A stretch of 36,023 nt of DNA, taken from assembly GCA_937927725.1 (NCBI GenBank), contig CALBSE010000018.1, forward strand, positions 1 to 36,023, given 5' to 3'. This document shows, piece after piece, positions 1 to 8,365 of this stretch. The notes under the pieces are model-generated. The model saw only the letters and a list, made by a program, of their open reading frames with translations. It did no database searches and had not been told where the DNA came from. Every line of letters begins with the position of its first letter. Positions within the stretch are counted from its first letter, which is position 1. Made by a program: the position numbers and the translations under genes. This DNA is from an uncultured Actinomycetes bacterium (GTDB taxonomy: Bacteria > Actinomycetota > Acidimicrobiia > Acidimicrobiales > Acidimicrobilacustridaceae).

Positions 1-762
1 CCTGGCATCGAGGTCATGAACTACACGCGTGCGCAGCTCGACGTCATCCTCGATCAATACGCGCCCCAGGGTTGGCAGATGGCCTTTCACGTAAATGGCG
101 ATGCTGCACTTGACGTTGTGCTCGACGCATACGAAGCCGCGCTCACCAAGTTCAAACTTCTTGGTACCGATCATCGCTGGCGAATCGAGCATCTCGGTGC
201 TGCTCGTACTGATCAGTTCGTACGTGCCGCAAAGCTCGGCGTGTATGCGTCCATGGGTCCGTTCCAGTTCCAGTACTGGGGCGATCTGCTTGACGGTCAG
301 GTATTCGATCACGAGCACGGTGCTCCGTGGTGTCGTGTGAAAGATGCAACTGATGCAGGCCTTCGTCCCTCGTATCACAACGACGGTTCGGTCACGCCTC
401 CCTCGCCGCTCAACAACATCAAGACCTGCGTGACTCGTACGACAAACTCAGGTGTTGAGCGCGGTCCCGAGCAAAAGGTGACGCTCGATCAGGCGCTTCG
501 TGCAGAAACGATCGATGCTGCATTTATTCTTGGACGCGAGAACGAAATCGGTTCGATCGAAGTTGGAAAGTTTGCCGACTTCGTGCAGTTGTCCGTCGAC
601 CCATATACCGTCGACCCAATGCATCTCAGCGACGGTATTTCGGTTCTCGGCACCTGGTTGTCAGGTGACAAGCTCGACCTTGTGGCGTTTGAAAAGGCTG
701 CTGGCGTGATTGACCCGACGCCGCATATGCACCTTGCGACGATTCCGCATAAGTGCTGTTGA
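1..762 (+). CDS. YtcJ-like amidohydrolase, C-terminal part (cut by window start)
   Basis: The reading frame is open from base 1 and ends in TGA at 760-762, so the N-terminal part with the first metal-binding HxH lies outside the window. About 253 residues are visible. Motifs of the amidohydrolase_3 (YtcJ) family appear in order: HVNGDAA with its metal-ligand His, RIEHLG with a second His, and HNDGSVTPP, where the catalytic Asp normally sits in a SDxP motif. The end carries the usual GSIEVGKFADFVQL beta-strand of metal-dependent hydrolases. The family hydrolyses C-N bonds of amides or cyclic amides; the substrate is unknown here. A second, complete family member lies at 19107-20492. The gene converges on the TSUP permease with only 15 bases between. 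An ATG at 16 is in frame but is an internal Met, since the homology runs through it. Confidence 0.85.
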   Translation, partial: PGIEVMNYTRAQLDVILDQYAPQGWQMAFHVNGDAALDVVLDAYEAALTKFKLLGTDHRWRIEHLGAARTDQFVRAAKLGVYASMGPFQFQYWGDLLDGQVFDHEHGAPWCRVKDATDAGLRPSYHNDGSVTPPSPLNNIKTCVTRTTNSGVERGPEQKVTLDQALRAETIDAAFILGRENEIGSIEVGKFADFVQLSVDPYTVDPMHLSDGISVLGTWLSGDKLDLVAFEKAAGVIDPTPHMHLATIPHKCC

Positions 763-777
763 GAACGCCTCGAATCG

Positions 778-1560
778 TTAGTGAAGTGCGAAGGCGAGTA
801 TCGCGGCGCACACAATTCCATATGCTCCGATAACGCCACGTAGCACTGATGGTTTGAGGCCTCGCGCAACGCGCGCGCCGATCCATCCGCCGATGAGCGA
901 AAGCGGAGCCATCAACAAAACGATCCACCACTGCACGGGGCCCCACAACGCAAAGATCACAACGGCGACAATGTTGATCGAGAACTGCAGCACGCTCTTG
1001 AGAGCGTTGAGTTTCTGCAGGTGTTCACTCATGGTGATGCCGAGGACGGCGAGCAGAATCACGCCGAGGACGCCGCCGAAATAGCCGCCGTAAATCGCGG
1101 CAAGGAAAATGCCGATCATTGTTGAGAAGTGGAGACCTTCGGTTGTTTCGACAGCTGTATCGGTTACATGTGAATGAAGCCGGCGCTGGATGAAGGGCTG
1201 AAAGACGAGCAGGAGGGCAGCGACAAGCACGAGGAGCGGAACGAGGAATTTGAAGATGCGTTCCGAGGTCGTCAGCAGAATCACTGCGCCCACGACTGAT
1301 CCGGCAAAGGCGACTGGCAGCAATCGTCGGATGCGGTCCTGCTGGCCCTCAAGTTCCCTCCGATAGCCAGCGATGCCCCCTAGATAGCCGGGCACAAGGG
1401 CGACCGTGTTGGTCACGTTGGCAGCGACGGGATGTAAACCGGCAGCGATGAGAGCGGGAAAGGTGAGAAGCGTGCCGCCGCCCGCGACGGCATTGATGCC
1501 CCCGGCGAGAAGAGCGGAGACGGCGAGGAGAACGACGCCGCCGGCGCTCAGATGATCCAT
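778..1560 (-). CDS. TauE/SafE (TSUP) family membrane permease
   Basis: A 260-residue integral membrane protein with about eight hydrophobic segments arranged as two similar halves. The N-terminal half has the TSUP signature GGINAVAGGGTLLTFPAL near residues 20-37, and the second half repeats it as GGYFGGVLGVILLAVL. The family exports or imports sulfite, sulfonates or other small organic acids across the cytoplasmic membrane; the substrate cannot be told. The start MDHLSAGG at 1560 is chosen because the frame further upstream encodes an Arg/Ser/Pro-rich stretch that would overlap the divergent crotonase. That leaves about 76 bases between the two divergent starts, enough for back-to-back promoters. 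It may serve uptake of a substrate for the neighbouring catabolic genes, but that is inference from position only. Confidence 0.8.
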   Translation of the reverse strand: MDHLSAGGVVLLAVSALLAGGINAVAGGGTLLTFPALIAAGLHPVAANVTNTVALVPGYLGGIAGYRRELEGQQDRIRRLLPVAFAGSVVGAVILLTTSERIFKFLVPLLVLVAALLLVFQPFIQRRLHSHVTDTAVETTEGLHFSTMIGIFLAAIYGGYFGGVLGVILLAVLGITMSEHLQKLNALKSVLQFSINIVAVVIFALWGPVQWWIVLLMAPLSLIGGWIGARVARGLKPSVLRGVIGAYGIVCAAILAFALH

Positions 1561-1636
1561 GGGCGTTGATCGTACGGGGCGCGCTGCGGCTGGTGGTGTG
1601 GTGGACTTGGTTTTTCTGAGTCTGTGGGGGAGTCGC

Positions 1637-2443
1637 ATGGCAATCGTCGAAACATCGGTGGTGGGCGAAGGCATCGCTCGCGTGACCCTCAACGATCCCG
1701 ATCGATACAACGCCCTCACCCCTGCATTGATTGATGGTCTTGCGGAAGCTTTCGCCTTGATTCGACGTAATCGCGACGTGAGGGTTGTGATTCTCGATGG
1801 AAATGGGCGTGGCTTCTGCGCTGGCGCCGATATGAGCGGAACCGGCGGTGTCCCCGACCGTTCACGCGGACGCGGTCCGGTCGGGTTTGTCCATGAGATG
1901 CAAGAACATCTGATGGAGGTGGTTCTCGCGATTCACGAGACTCCCCAGCCCGTGGTGGCTGCGCTCCATGGGGCAGTTGTGGGCGGCGGTTTGGCGCTGG
2001 CGCTTACGTGCGATCTGCGCATCGCGTCGGCCGACGCATTCTTCGCTTCCCATTTCATTCGCGTGGGCTTGTCATCTTGCGATCTCGGCACGAGTTATTG
2101 GTTGCCGCGCATCTGTGGTCCGACGATCGCGGCAGAGCTCATGCTTACTGGGCGCCGATTCAGCGCTGACGAAGCGCGCGAGTACGGCGTGCTGAACCGG
2201 GTGACAACCGCAGATGATCTTCATGTAACTGCTCTCGAACTTGCCGGAATGATCGCCGAGAACTCTGAGTACGGCGTGCGGATGACGAAAGTCGGTATGT
2301 GGGCGAATCTCGACGCATCGAGCCTCCGGGCCGCGATGGAGCTTGAAAACCGCACACAGGTTCTTGGCACCTTTACTGGAAATATGTCCGAAGCAGGCGA
2401 AGCGTTTCGCGAAAAGCGCGCACCCGAGTGGAAGCAGATGTGA
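1637..2443 (+). CDS. Enoyl-CoA hydratase/isomerase (crotonase) family protein
   Basis: A 268-residue crotonase-fold protein, the normal length for the family. The two oxyanion-hole segments are clear: GFCAGAD near residues 59-65 and HGAVVGGGLALALTCD near 111-126. The second crotonase glutamate is kept (AAELMLTG, near 167), but the position of the first glutamate (PE in true hydratases) reads FIRVGL, so simple hydratase chemistry is uncertain and an isomerase or other CoA-ester reaction is possible. The ATG at 1637 follows GGGGGAG with good spacing; the open frame upstream to 1559 has no ribosome site. The next gene starts one base after the stop, so the pair is an operon with the alpha/beta hydrolase. 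Confidence 0.85.
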   Translation: MAIVETSVVGEGIARVTLNDPDRYNALTPALIDGLAEAFALIRRNRDVRVVILDGNGRGFCAGADMSGTGGVPDRSRGRGPVGFVHEMQEHLMEVVLAIHETPQPVVAALHGAVVGGGLALALTCDLRIASADAFFASHFIRVGLSSCDLGTSYWLPRICGPTIAAELMLTGRRFSADEAREYGVLNRVTTADDLHVTALELAGMIAENSEYGVRMTKVGMWANLDASSLRAAMELENRTQVLGTFTGNMSEAGEAFREKRAPEWKQM

Positions 2444-2444
2444 C

Positions 2445-3239
2445 ATGCCGACCGAACGATTGAACGGGATTGATCTTCATTGGGAACAAGCAGGCGATGG
2501 TCCTCGACTGCTGATGTTTAACGGTTCGGGTTCGACAATTGAGCGCATGCGTCCGCTCATGAGTGTGCTTGCATCGCAATTCGACGTGGTCTTGCATGAT
2601 CAACGCGGACTTGGGAAGACCGAGATCCCAGCAGGCCCCTATTCCATGGCCGACTACGCCACCGATGCGATTGCTCTCGTTGATTTTCTTGGCTGGGAAA
2701 CCTTCAATGTCATTGGAATCAGTTTCGGCGGCATGGTTGCTCAAGAGTTTGCCGTCACCGTTCCCGAACGAGTTGAGCGGCTGGCCTTGCTCTGTACGTC
2801 CCCAGGCGGAGAAGGCGGTTCGTCGTATCCGCTTCACAAGATCCGTTCGATGGATGCGTCAGAGCGAGCTGCAATCTCAATGACGATTATGGATACGCGC
2901 TTCACCCCCGAGTGGCTTGATGCGCACCCGTCAGATCGGATGTTCGTCGACGGCATCAGTGGCCAGTACGGCGCGAAAGCGGGCTCAGAGGCTGAACGCG
3001 GAGAGATCGAACAGTTGAACGCGCGGAGTACTCACGACGTTTGGGATCGCCTCAGCCGGATTACCGCTCCGACATTCATCGGCGCTGGTCGCTACGACGG
3101 GATCGCTCCGCTTTCAAATAGCGAAGCGCTGGCTGAGCGCATTCCAAACGCAGAGCTGCACGTTTATGAGGGTGGGCATGGGTTCTTTGCTCAAGACGCC
3201 ACGGCGTTTCCCGAGATTCTCGGGTTCCTCGCCAGCTGA
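2445..3239 (+). CDS. Alpha/beta hydrolase
   Basis: A 264-residue alpha/beta-hydrolase-fold protein. The nucleophile elbow GISFGG lies near residue 95, the acid is probably Asp in GAGRYDGIAP near 220, and the catalytic His lies in EGGHGFF close to the end. The sequence before the first helix, LHWEQAGDGPRLLMFNGSGST, holds the oxyanion-hole region. This subgroup includes 3-oxoadipate enol-lactonase-like and carboxylesterase/C-C hydrolases; the substrate is not known. The ATG at 2445 overlaps nothing but lies one base after the crotonase stop, so translation is probably coupled. Together with the crotonase it could cleave a ring-opened CoA ester or lactone (inference). It converges on the NTF2-like gene with an 11-base gap. 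Confidence 0.85.
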   Translation: MPTERLNGIDLHWEQAGDGPRLLMFNGSGSTIERMRPLMSVLASQFDVVLHDQRGLGKTEIPAGPYSMADYATDAIALVDFLGWETFNVIGISFGGMVAQEFAVTVPERVERLALLCTSPGGEGGSSYPLHKIRSMDASERAAISMTIMDTRFTPEWLDAHPSDRMFVDGISGQYGAKAGSEAERGEIEQLNARSTHDVWDRLSRITAPTFIGAGRYDGIAPLSNSEALAERIPNAELHVYEGGHGFFAQDATAFPEILGFLAS

Positions 3240-3250
3240 CGAGCGGGGCC

Positions 3251-3631
3251 TCAGGCCATCTGTGACATGAACTGATTGAGGTCAAAGTATTCGCGCCATT
3301 TCGCGATTTTGTCGCCCTCGAATTCAAAGATGCCAAGTACAGGCAACGCGATTTCGCTGCCGTCTTCCTTTTCGAAAATGTCAACGCGCTCGGTGACAAC
3401 CATTGGGCCGTTCGAAATCATGTTGTCGATACGGAACACCTTGACCTTGAGTCCGGCGGTGAAGCCATCGATCATCATGCGAATTGCTTCGTGGCCCACC
3501 ATCGGATCGACCGGGATGTTGTGGTACACGCCGTCTTCCGTGAAGAACGCAACGACTTTGTCGTGGTCACCCTCGGCCCAGGCATCGCAAAATTCTTGAA
3601 CAAGTGCTTCGTACTTCGCTCCGTCGCTCAT
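3251..3631 (-). CDS. NTF2-like / limonene-1,2-epoxide hydrolase-like protein
   Basis: A 126-residue protein of the NTF2-like (SnoaL/LEH) cone fold. It has the family's opening helix (VQEFCDAWAEGDHDKVVAFF), the strand TEDGVYHNIP, the helix GHEAIRMMIDGF, and the C-terminal strands GIFEFEGDKIAKWREYFD. Limonene-epoxide-hydrolase catalysis uses an Asp-Arg-Asp triad; KWREYFD supplies an Arg and an Asp in the expected C-terminal strand, so hydrolase activity is possible, but ketosteroid-isomerase-like or non-enzymatic roles cannot be excluded. ATG at 3631 follows AAGGA at a 5-base spacing, and the frame upstream of it is not protein-like. It is divergent from the P450 at 3746, and the two could act in sequence on an epoxide product (inference). 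Confidence 0.75.
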   Translation of the reverse strand: MSDGAKYEALVQEFCDAWAEGDHDKVVAFFTEDGVYHNIPVDPMVGHEAIRMMIDGFTAGLKVKVFRIDNMISNGPMVVTERVDIFEKEDGSEIALPVLGIFEFEGDKIAKWREYFDLNQFMSQMA

Positions 3632-3745
3632 GACGTTCCTTCGTAATCGTGGGGGCCGGCACTTCGCCTTCCGAGACGGACATCCTGACACTCTGAGAGA
3701 GCGGCTGCCGCGCTGATTCGCTACGGTCCTACGTAGGGGGAATTC

Positions 3746-4936
3746 ATGTCTCAGGATCAGGGTGCAGGGGCCGTCATCGATATCGCGTTCAATCCGCTTC
3801 CCGGAGTGGAACTTCATGACGTCTTGCGAACGTTGCGATCCGAGAGCGGCGACGTCGCTCCGGTGACGTTCTACGGAATGTCAGCTTTTGTCATCTTGAG
3901 CTGGGACGCTTTGCGCGAGTTCTTCGCGGCAAACGAGGAATTCCCGGGCGGCGAGGTCTACAAATATCAGCTCGAAAAGACTGTGGGTCGAACCTTTATT
4001 TCGATGGACGGCTCGGATCACGACGTCTACCGGCGTCTTGTTACCCCCGCCTTTCGTTCACGTGCTGCGATTCGATTTGTCGACGAAGAACTCACGCCGC
4101 TGGCGCACGAGCTGATCGATGGACTGGTCGCTAATGGTGAAGCCGACCTCGTCTCCGAATTCACGAATCGACTTCCGTTTTGGGCAATCAGCCGCAAGCT
4201 CGGTCTGCCGGAAGGATTTGAGGATCGCCAACGCGAGTGGGCGCTCGCGATTCTGTCTGAACCCAGCAACCCCGAAGGTGCTCGTCGGGCCGCCGACGAG
4301 CTTTCCGAGGTGATTGCGCCTGTGGTCGCGGCACGACTCGTCAATCCCGGGTCAGACGTGATTTCGCAGCTTGTTACGGGTGACTTCCAAGGAGTCCGAC
4401 TTACTGATGATGAAGTGCACTCGCATGTTCGTTTGCTCTTCGCCGTCGGTGCGACGACGACGTCTGATGCGCTGAGCAACCTTCTCTGGACCTTGCTTCA
4501 TCGGCCGGAACTTGTCGATCGAATCCGCACCTCACCGGAATTACTTCCCGCCGTGGTTCGGGAACTGCTCCGATGGGAACCACCGGTTCCGCTGTTGCCT
4601 CGTATGGCGCTGCGTGAAGGAACGATTCGCGGCGTCAACATTCCTGCAGGTTCGATGATCCTTGCGGGGATTGCATCGGCGAATCGTGATCCCGAACGCT
4701 TCGCGCGACCCGACGAGTTCGATATCGATCGCCCCGACGCCGACATTCTCACGTTCGGTTTTGGCGTCAAGTTCTGTCCGGGAACGCATATGGCGAAACA
4801 ACAACTTCTCGCTGCTCTCGAGGTGCTGCTTGATCGACTTCCCGGATTGCGATTGGCCGATGACGACTCAGGCGCAGTTCCGTCGGGTTGCAATCTGCGG
4901 TCGGTTACCTCGCTCCGGTGCAAGTGGGATACCTAG
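3746..4936 (+). CDS. Cytochrome P450, noncanonical I-helix and heme-loop residues
   Basis: A soluble bacterial class I P450 of 396 residues. The heme-thiolate loop FGFGVKFCPG places the ligand at Cys344; the usual His two residues before the Cys is Lys342. The ExxR pair of the K-helix is Glu273 and Arg276 (VRELLR). The oxygen-activating I-helix reads FAVGATTTSDA (about 232-242), so the acidic residue of the (A/G)Gx(D/E)T signature is Thr, followed by another Thr. ATG at 3746 follows AGGGGGAATTC, a strong ribosome site. Substrate hydroxylation or epoxidation is expected with ferredoxin and reductase encoded elsewhere; neither is in this window. It is followed after 68 bases by an acyl-CoA dehydrogenase on the same strand. 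The closest named CYP family cannot be assigned by eye. Confidence 0.92.
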   Translation: MSQDQGAGAVIDIAFNPLPGVELHDVLRTLRSESGDVAPVTFYGMSAFVILSWDALREFFAANEEFPGGEVYKYQLEKTVGRTFISMDGSDHDVYRRLVTPAFRSRAAIRFVDEELTPLAHELIDGLVANGEADLVSEFTNRLPFWAISRKLGLPEGFEDRQREWALAILSEPSNPEGARRAADELSEVIAPVVAARLVNPGSDVISQLVTGDFQGVRLTDDEVHSHVRLLFAVGATTTSDALSNLLWTLLHRPELVDRIRTSPELLPAVVRELLRWEPPVPLLPRMALREGTIRGVNIPAGSMILAGIASANRDPERFARPDEFDIDRPDADILTFGFGVKFCPGTHMAKQQLLAALEVLLDRLPGLRLADDDSGAVPSGCNLRSVTSLRCKWDT

Positions 4937-5004
4937 CGAGCATTTCGCTGCGTCTGCTTTTCGGGCGTACCGTGTGAACTGATTTCACCGAGGGGGAACT
5001 CGTC

Positions 5005-6306
5005 ATGGCCGATTTCAGCATCGATCCCGCATTCCAAGAACAACTCGATTGGATTCGCGATTTTGTGAAGGCGGAAGTCGAGCCTCTTGATCTCGCGTTT
5101 GCCGGCGAAGACATGGTCTACAACAAGGCCAGCGCGTTCTACGAAGAGGCCATTCGTCCGCTGCAACAGGTCGTGAAGGACCGTGGCTTGTGGTCGTGTC
5201 ATCTGACTCCGGAATATGGCGGCCAAGGGTATGGCCAGGTGCAGCTGGCGTACATGAACGAGATCCTCGGTCGTTCACAGTTCGGACCCACGGTGTTTGG
5301 CAATCAGGCTCCCGACTCGGGCAATGCCGAGATAATCGCTCATTACGGAACCGAGGAGCAGAAGGCGAAGTACCTCGAACCGCTACTCGATGGCCGCATT
5401 TCTTCGTGCTATTCGATGACCGAACCGCAGGGCGGCGCTGATCCCGGCGTGTTCAGGTGCAGTGCCGTTCGCGACGGCGATGAATGGGTGATCGATGGCG
5501 AGAAATGGTTTTCATCCTCACTTCGTTACGCGTCGTTCTTGATCGTCATGGTCATTACCGACCCTGATGTTGCCGTGCATAAGGGCGCATCAATGTTTCT
5601 CGTGCCTGCCGACTCACCCGGAATCGAAGTTGTTCGCAATGTTGGTGTTGGCCAGGAGCACGAAGGACATGGAGGTCATGCATACGTTCGCTACAACAGC
5701 GTGCGCGTTCCCGCAGACCATCTTCTCGGTGGTGAGGGTCAAGCCTTCGCAATCGCGCAGACACGACTTGGCGGCGGACGTTTGCACCACGCAATGAGAA
5801 CCGTCGGCGCGGTGTCGCGTTGTCTCGACATGTTGTGCGAACGGGCTCTAAGCCGCACAACGCAGGGTGAACTTCTGGCCCGCAAGCAGGCGACGCAGGA
5901 AAAGATTGCCGATTCCTTCATCGAACTGTTGCAATTCAAACTGCAGGTACTTCATGCAGCTTGGGTAGTTGATCAGAAGGGCGGCCATGGTGCGCGCAAG
6001 GAAATTGCTGCAGTGAAGGTCGCAACGCCCAAGGTTTACCGAGAGGCGGTGCTCCGTACGATGCAATTGCACGGAGCACTTGGCGTTTCGAACGAAATGC
6101 CGCTGGCAAACATGCTGATGGCGTCAGTGACGATGGGAATCGCCGATGGTCCGACTGAGGTGCACAAGTTCACCGTGGCTCGTGAGGTCTTGAAGGGCTA
6201 TTCGCCGGCCGAAGGCGATTGGCCGAGCGAGCACCTTCCCGAACGCCGTGCAGCCGCGCGCGCTGACTACGCCGAACTGCTTGAACGCTCGGTTGCCGAT
6301 CTCTGA
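5005..6306 (+). CDS. Acyl-CoA dehydrogenase, ACAD10/11-like
   Basis: A 433-residue flavin-dependent acyl-CoA dehydrogenase. The FAD/substrate segment YSMTEPQGGADPG lies near residues 136-148, EKWFSSS near 166-172, the segment GGGRLHHAMR near 256-265 and LHGALGVSNEMPL near 355-367. GGRxHH and ADGPTEVH (380-387) are typical of the ACAD10/11 branch rather than of medium-chain enzymes. In the position of the medium-chain catalytic Glu there is Asp381, as is usual in that branch. It should form an alpha,beta-double bond in a fatty or hydroxylated/branched acyl-CoA, passing electrons to ETF. ATG at 5005 follows GAGGGGGAAC. The gap to the P450 is 68 bases, so co-transcription is possible but a promoter there is equally likely. 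It ends 8 bases from the convergent PPOX gene. Confidence 0.9.
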   Translation: MADFSIDPAFQEQLDWIRDFVKAEVEPLDLAFAGEDMVYNKASAFYEEAIRPLQQVVKDRGLWSCHLTPEYGGQGYGQVQLAYMNEILGRSQFGPTVFGNQAPDSGNAEIIAHYGTEEQKAKYLEPLLDGRISSCYSMTEPQGGADPGVFRCSAVRDGDEWVIDGEKWFSSSLRYASFLIVMVITDPDVAVHKGASMFLVPADSPGIEVVRNVGVGQEHEGHGGHAYVRYNSVRVPADHLLGGEGQAFAIAQTRLGGGRLHHAMRTVGAVSRCLDMLCERALSRTTQGELLARKQATQEKIADSFIELLQFKLQVLHAAWVVDQKGGHGARKEIAAVKVATPKVYREAVLRTMQLHGALGVSNEMPLANMLMASVTMGIADGPTEVHKFTVAREVLKGYSPAEGDWPSEHLPERRAAARADYAELLERSVADL

Positions 6307-6314
6307 TCGAAGGG

Positions 6315-6800
6315 TTAGTAACCGCCGCCGAGTTTGCGGTGATCCCAAGAAATTGTGCGTTCAACGTTGAGCTTCACGACGACGCGCTTGTGGAGCATCA
6401 TTTCAACCGCACCCTTCATCTCTTCGGTGTACGGCGCCATGTAGCGGTCGAACACGCTGATCCCGAGTTCAAACATGCGGTCGGGGTCATCGATGATCTC
6501 GGCTTTGCCAATGAGCGTTACGCCGCGAAGGGTTTCGTAGGTTTCGCCGTCTTCGACAAGCATGGTGAGGTTGGGGTTGCGGCGAAGGTTCATGACCTTC
6601 TGAGCCTTGGCCTTGGACTCGATGCCAACGCAGCCCCCGAGGAATCCGTACCACATCGCAATTGAGTGGATGCTGCCGTCGGGGTTGATGGTCGACATCG
6701 TCATCGAGCGACGGCCCCGAAGGAATTCGTCGATTTCTTCCTGGCTCATCACGATCTTGTTGCGCTGCTTTACGCCTCGCTGCGGCTGTTCGTCGGCCAT
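6315..6800 (-). CDS. Pyridoxamine-5'-phosphate-oxidase-fold flavin/F420-binding protein
   Basis: A 161-residue split beta-barrel protein. After a charged N-terminus the family pattern is visible: EIDEFLRGRRSMTMSTINPDG, then the strand SIAMWYGFLGG, KAQKVMNLRRNPNLTMLVEDG and GVTLIGKAEI. This is the Rv1155-like group, which binds FMN, F420 or heme; the sequence alone does not decide which cofactor. The start at 6800 (MADEQPQ) follows GAGGGGGAACC; the open frame upstream lacks a ribosome site. It is divergent from the SCO6745-like gene and convergent with the acyl-CoA dehydrogenase. A role in reducing unsaturated or quinone-like intermediates is possible but unproved. Confidence 0.8.
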   Translation of the reverse strand: MADEQPQRGVKQRNKIVMSQEEIDEFLRGRRSMTMSTINPDGSIHSIAMWYGFLGGCVGIESKAKAQKVMNLRRNPNLTMLVEDGETYETLRGVTLIGKAEIIDDPDRMFELGISVFDRYMAPYTEEMKGAVEMMLHKRVVVKLNVERTISWDHRKLGGGY

Positions 6801-6935
6801 GGTTCCCCCTCGTAGTGCGGACCGGAGAACGGTAACACCGAGCCAGATGGGGATGACCATTTGCCGCCGAGCGCGTAGGGTTCGCAGGTCCGCCGGGCAT
6901 CGAGGCCGGCGGCATTGATCTCAGGGGATGAACAG

Positions 6936-7685
6936 ATGACGCAGGCCGAAACTGCCAAAGCCATTGCCAAGCCGATCGGGGAATTGGGCGGCGCATTCAT
7001 GCTCGATGGCGCCACCTATGCACGAGGCGCAGACCTTGGCTTTTCAGGCATCGACTTCTATGTGCTCGGCCGAGGCGGCGTGCTTGGCGACACGATTCCC
7101 GACGTCGTTTCGTCCGCGTTCTTCTTTTGGAATCCTGAACAGGTCCGCACACAGTGGGAACTCGCTCGGAAAGTGATGGATCCGGCCAAGGCCGCGCTCG
7201 AATGGGCCGACTTGTGTCACGCCTATGGCGACGCGCATCTTCCCGACCTTGGTCCGCTCGACCGATTCTCAGAACTCGCTGCGAAAATCTGCGACGCCGC
7301 ATCGCCCGCTGGTGTCGCGCTGTTCGCTGGTTGGCGCGCACTCCCGGTGCCGGGTGTAGACCGCCCCAAAGCCCGTGCGCAGCATTACCTCAACTCGTTG
7401 CGCGAACTTCGCGGCGGCCTTCATGGTGGAGCGGTTCTCGCTATGGGGCTTTCACCAGCCGAAGCAGTTGCGGTGCACTCGCCAGGAATGGCTCCGGTGT
7501 TCGGCTGGGATGTCTCCACGATTCCAGTGGACGACTCTTCAAAAGGTGAATGGAAAATCGCCGAAGCCGGAACTGATCTCGCTATGGCCCGTGTACTGCA
7601 TGCGCTGACCACGGATGAATGCGCAGAATTCGAAGCACTTGTTCTCGCACTGCACAAGGCCGTTCAGGCCGCCAAGGAAGGTTGA
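6936..7685 (+). CDS. SCO6745-like family protein, function unknown
   Basis: A 249-residue soluble protein of a widespread actinobacterial family (SCO6745-like). The visible family features are the small-residue-rich N-terminal block, GFYAxRAAP-like text replaced here by GFSGIDFYVLGRGGVLGD, the pair AFFFWNPEQV (typical: TFYNFxPxLV), RLFAGWRALPVPGVDRPKA near the middle (here LFAGWRALPV) and the helix LRELRGGLHGGAVLAMGLSPAEA (about 155-177). Some relatives have been described as containing a helix-turn-helix, but no clear DNA-binding motif is evident here and the biochemical role is unknown. ATG at 6936 follows AGGGGAT; a TTG at 6915 is a weaker alternative. Only five bases separate it from the nitroreductase, so the two are an operon and may work on the same substrate. 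Confidence 0.65.
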   Translation: MTQAETAKAIAKPIGELGGAFMLDGATYARGADLGFSGIDFYVLGRGGVLGDTIPDVVSSAFFFWNPEQVRTQWELARKVMDPAKAALEWADLCHAYGDAHLPDLGPLDRFSELAAKICDAASPAGVALFAGWRALPVPGVDRPKARAQHYLNSLRELRGGLHGGAVLAMGLSPAEAVAVHSPGMAPVFGWDVSTIPVDDSSKGEWKIAEAGTDLAMARVLHALTTDECAEFEALVLALHKAVQAAKEG

Positions 7686-7690
7686 TCATT

Positions 7691-8344
7691 ATGGACATTC
7701 GTGAAGCGCTCTACACAACTCGTGCCATGCGTCGGGTCAAGCCCGATCCCATCCCGATGGATGTGCAGGCTCGCATTATGGACGCTGCTGTTCGTGCGCC
7801 GAGTGGCGGCAATACGCAGAACTGGCGATTCCTCCTCGTTGACGATCCCGATGTGAAGGCGAAACTCGGACCGATCTATCGCCAAGCAATGTCCGTGTTG
7901 TGGGGTTCGTATTACAAGGACCGCCTCGATGCTGCACACGCGGCGCCGGAACTCGAAGAATCGAAGTCAATGCTGCGCGTTCAAAAGTCAGCGCAGTGGT
8001 TGGCCGACAATTTCGAAATGGTGCCGCTGTTTCTGTTCGGTTTCTCCCAGCACGATCCGAGTGGTTCCTCGGTGTACCCCGCGCTTTGGAACGCGCAGCT
8101 TGCTGCTCGCGCCGAAGGCGTTGGTACCTCGCTTACTCAGGTTCTTGTCTTCCATAACGACGAGGTGTTCGACATCCTCGGAATTCCCAAGGACGAGGGC
8201 TGGAACATGCTCGGCTGCGTTTCGCTCGGTTATCCCACCGGTAAGTGGGGAGTCGCCACGCGTCAGCCCGCGCACGAAGTTTCATTCCGCAATCAGTGGG
8301 GCGACGACGTCGGTTTCCGCGACGACGAACCGCTCTGGCCGTAA
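7691..8344 (+). CDS. Nitroreductase family flavoprotein
   Basis: A 217-residue FMN-dependent nitroreductase-fold protein. It starts with the family motif EALYTTRAMRRVKPDPIP (Arg pair contacting FMN phosphate), followed by MDAAVRAPSGGNTQNWRF near residues 31-48 and, in the second half, GWNMLGCVSLGYPTGKWG near 176-193, where the loop GYP packs on the flavin. The family reduces nitro groups, quinones or enones, or dehydrogenates and dehalogenates aromatic rings, using NAD(P)H. ATG at 7691 follows AAGGAAGG inside the end of the upstream gene. It ends 21 bases from the convergent cupin gene. Substrate unknown; operon partner is the SCO6745-like protein. Confidence 0.9.
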   Translation: MDIREALYTTRAMRRVKPDPIPMDVQARIMDAAVRAPSGGNTQNWRFLLVDDPDVKAKLGPIYRQAMSVLWGSYYKDRLDAAHAAPELEESKSMLRVQKSAQWLADNFEMVPLFLFGFSQHDPSGSSVYPALWNAQLAARAEGVGTSLTQVLVFHNDEVFDILGIPKDEGWNMLGCVSLGYPTGKWGVATRQPAHEVSFRNQWGDDVGFRDDEPLWP

Positions 8345-8365
8345 TCGCAAAAGCGACAGTGGGCC

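Noticed and set aside
3247..3257. Small hairpin GGCC-TCA-GGCC between the alpha/beta hydrolase and NTF2-like genes
   Set aside because: A 4-base-pair stem over a stop codon is too short to call a terminator.
3728..3737. Ten-base palindrome CCTACGTAGG before the first P450
   Set aside because: Short palindromes are expected by chance, and no other copy or half-site is near; it also merges into the ribosome site.
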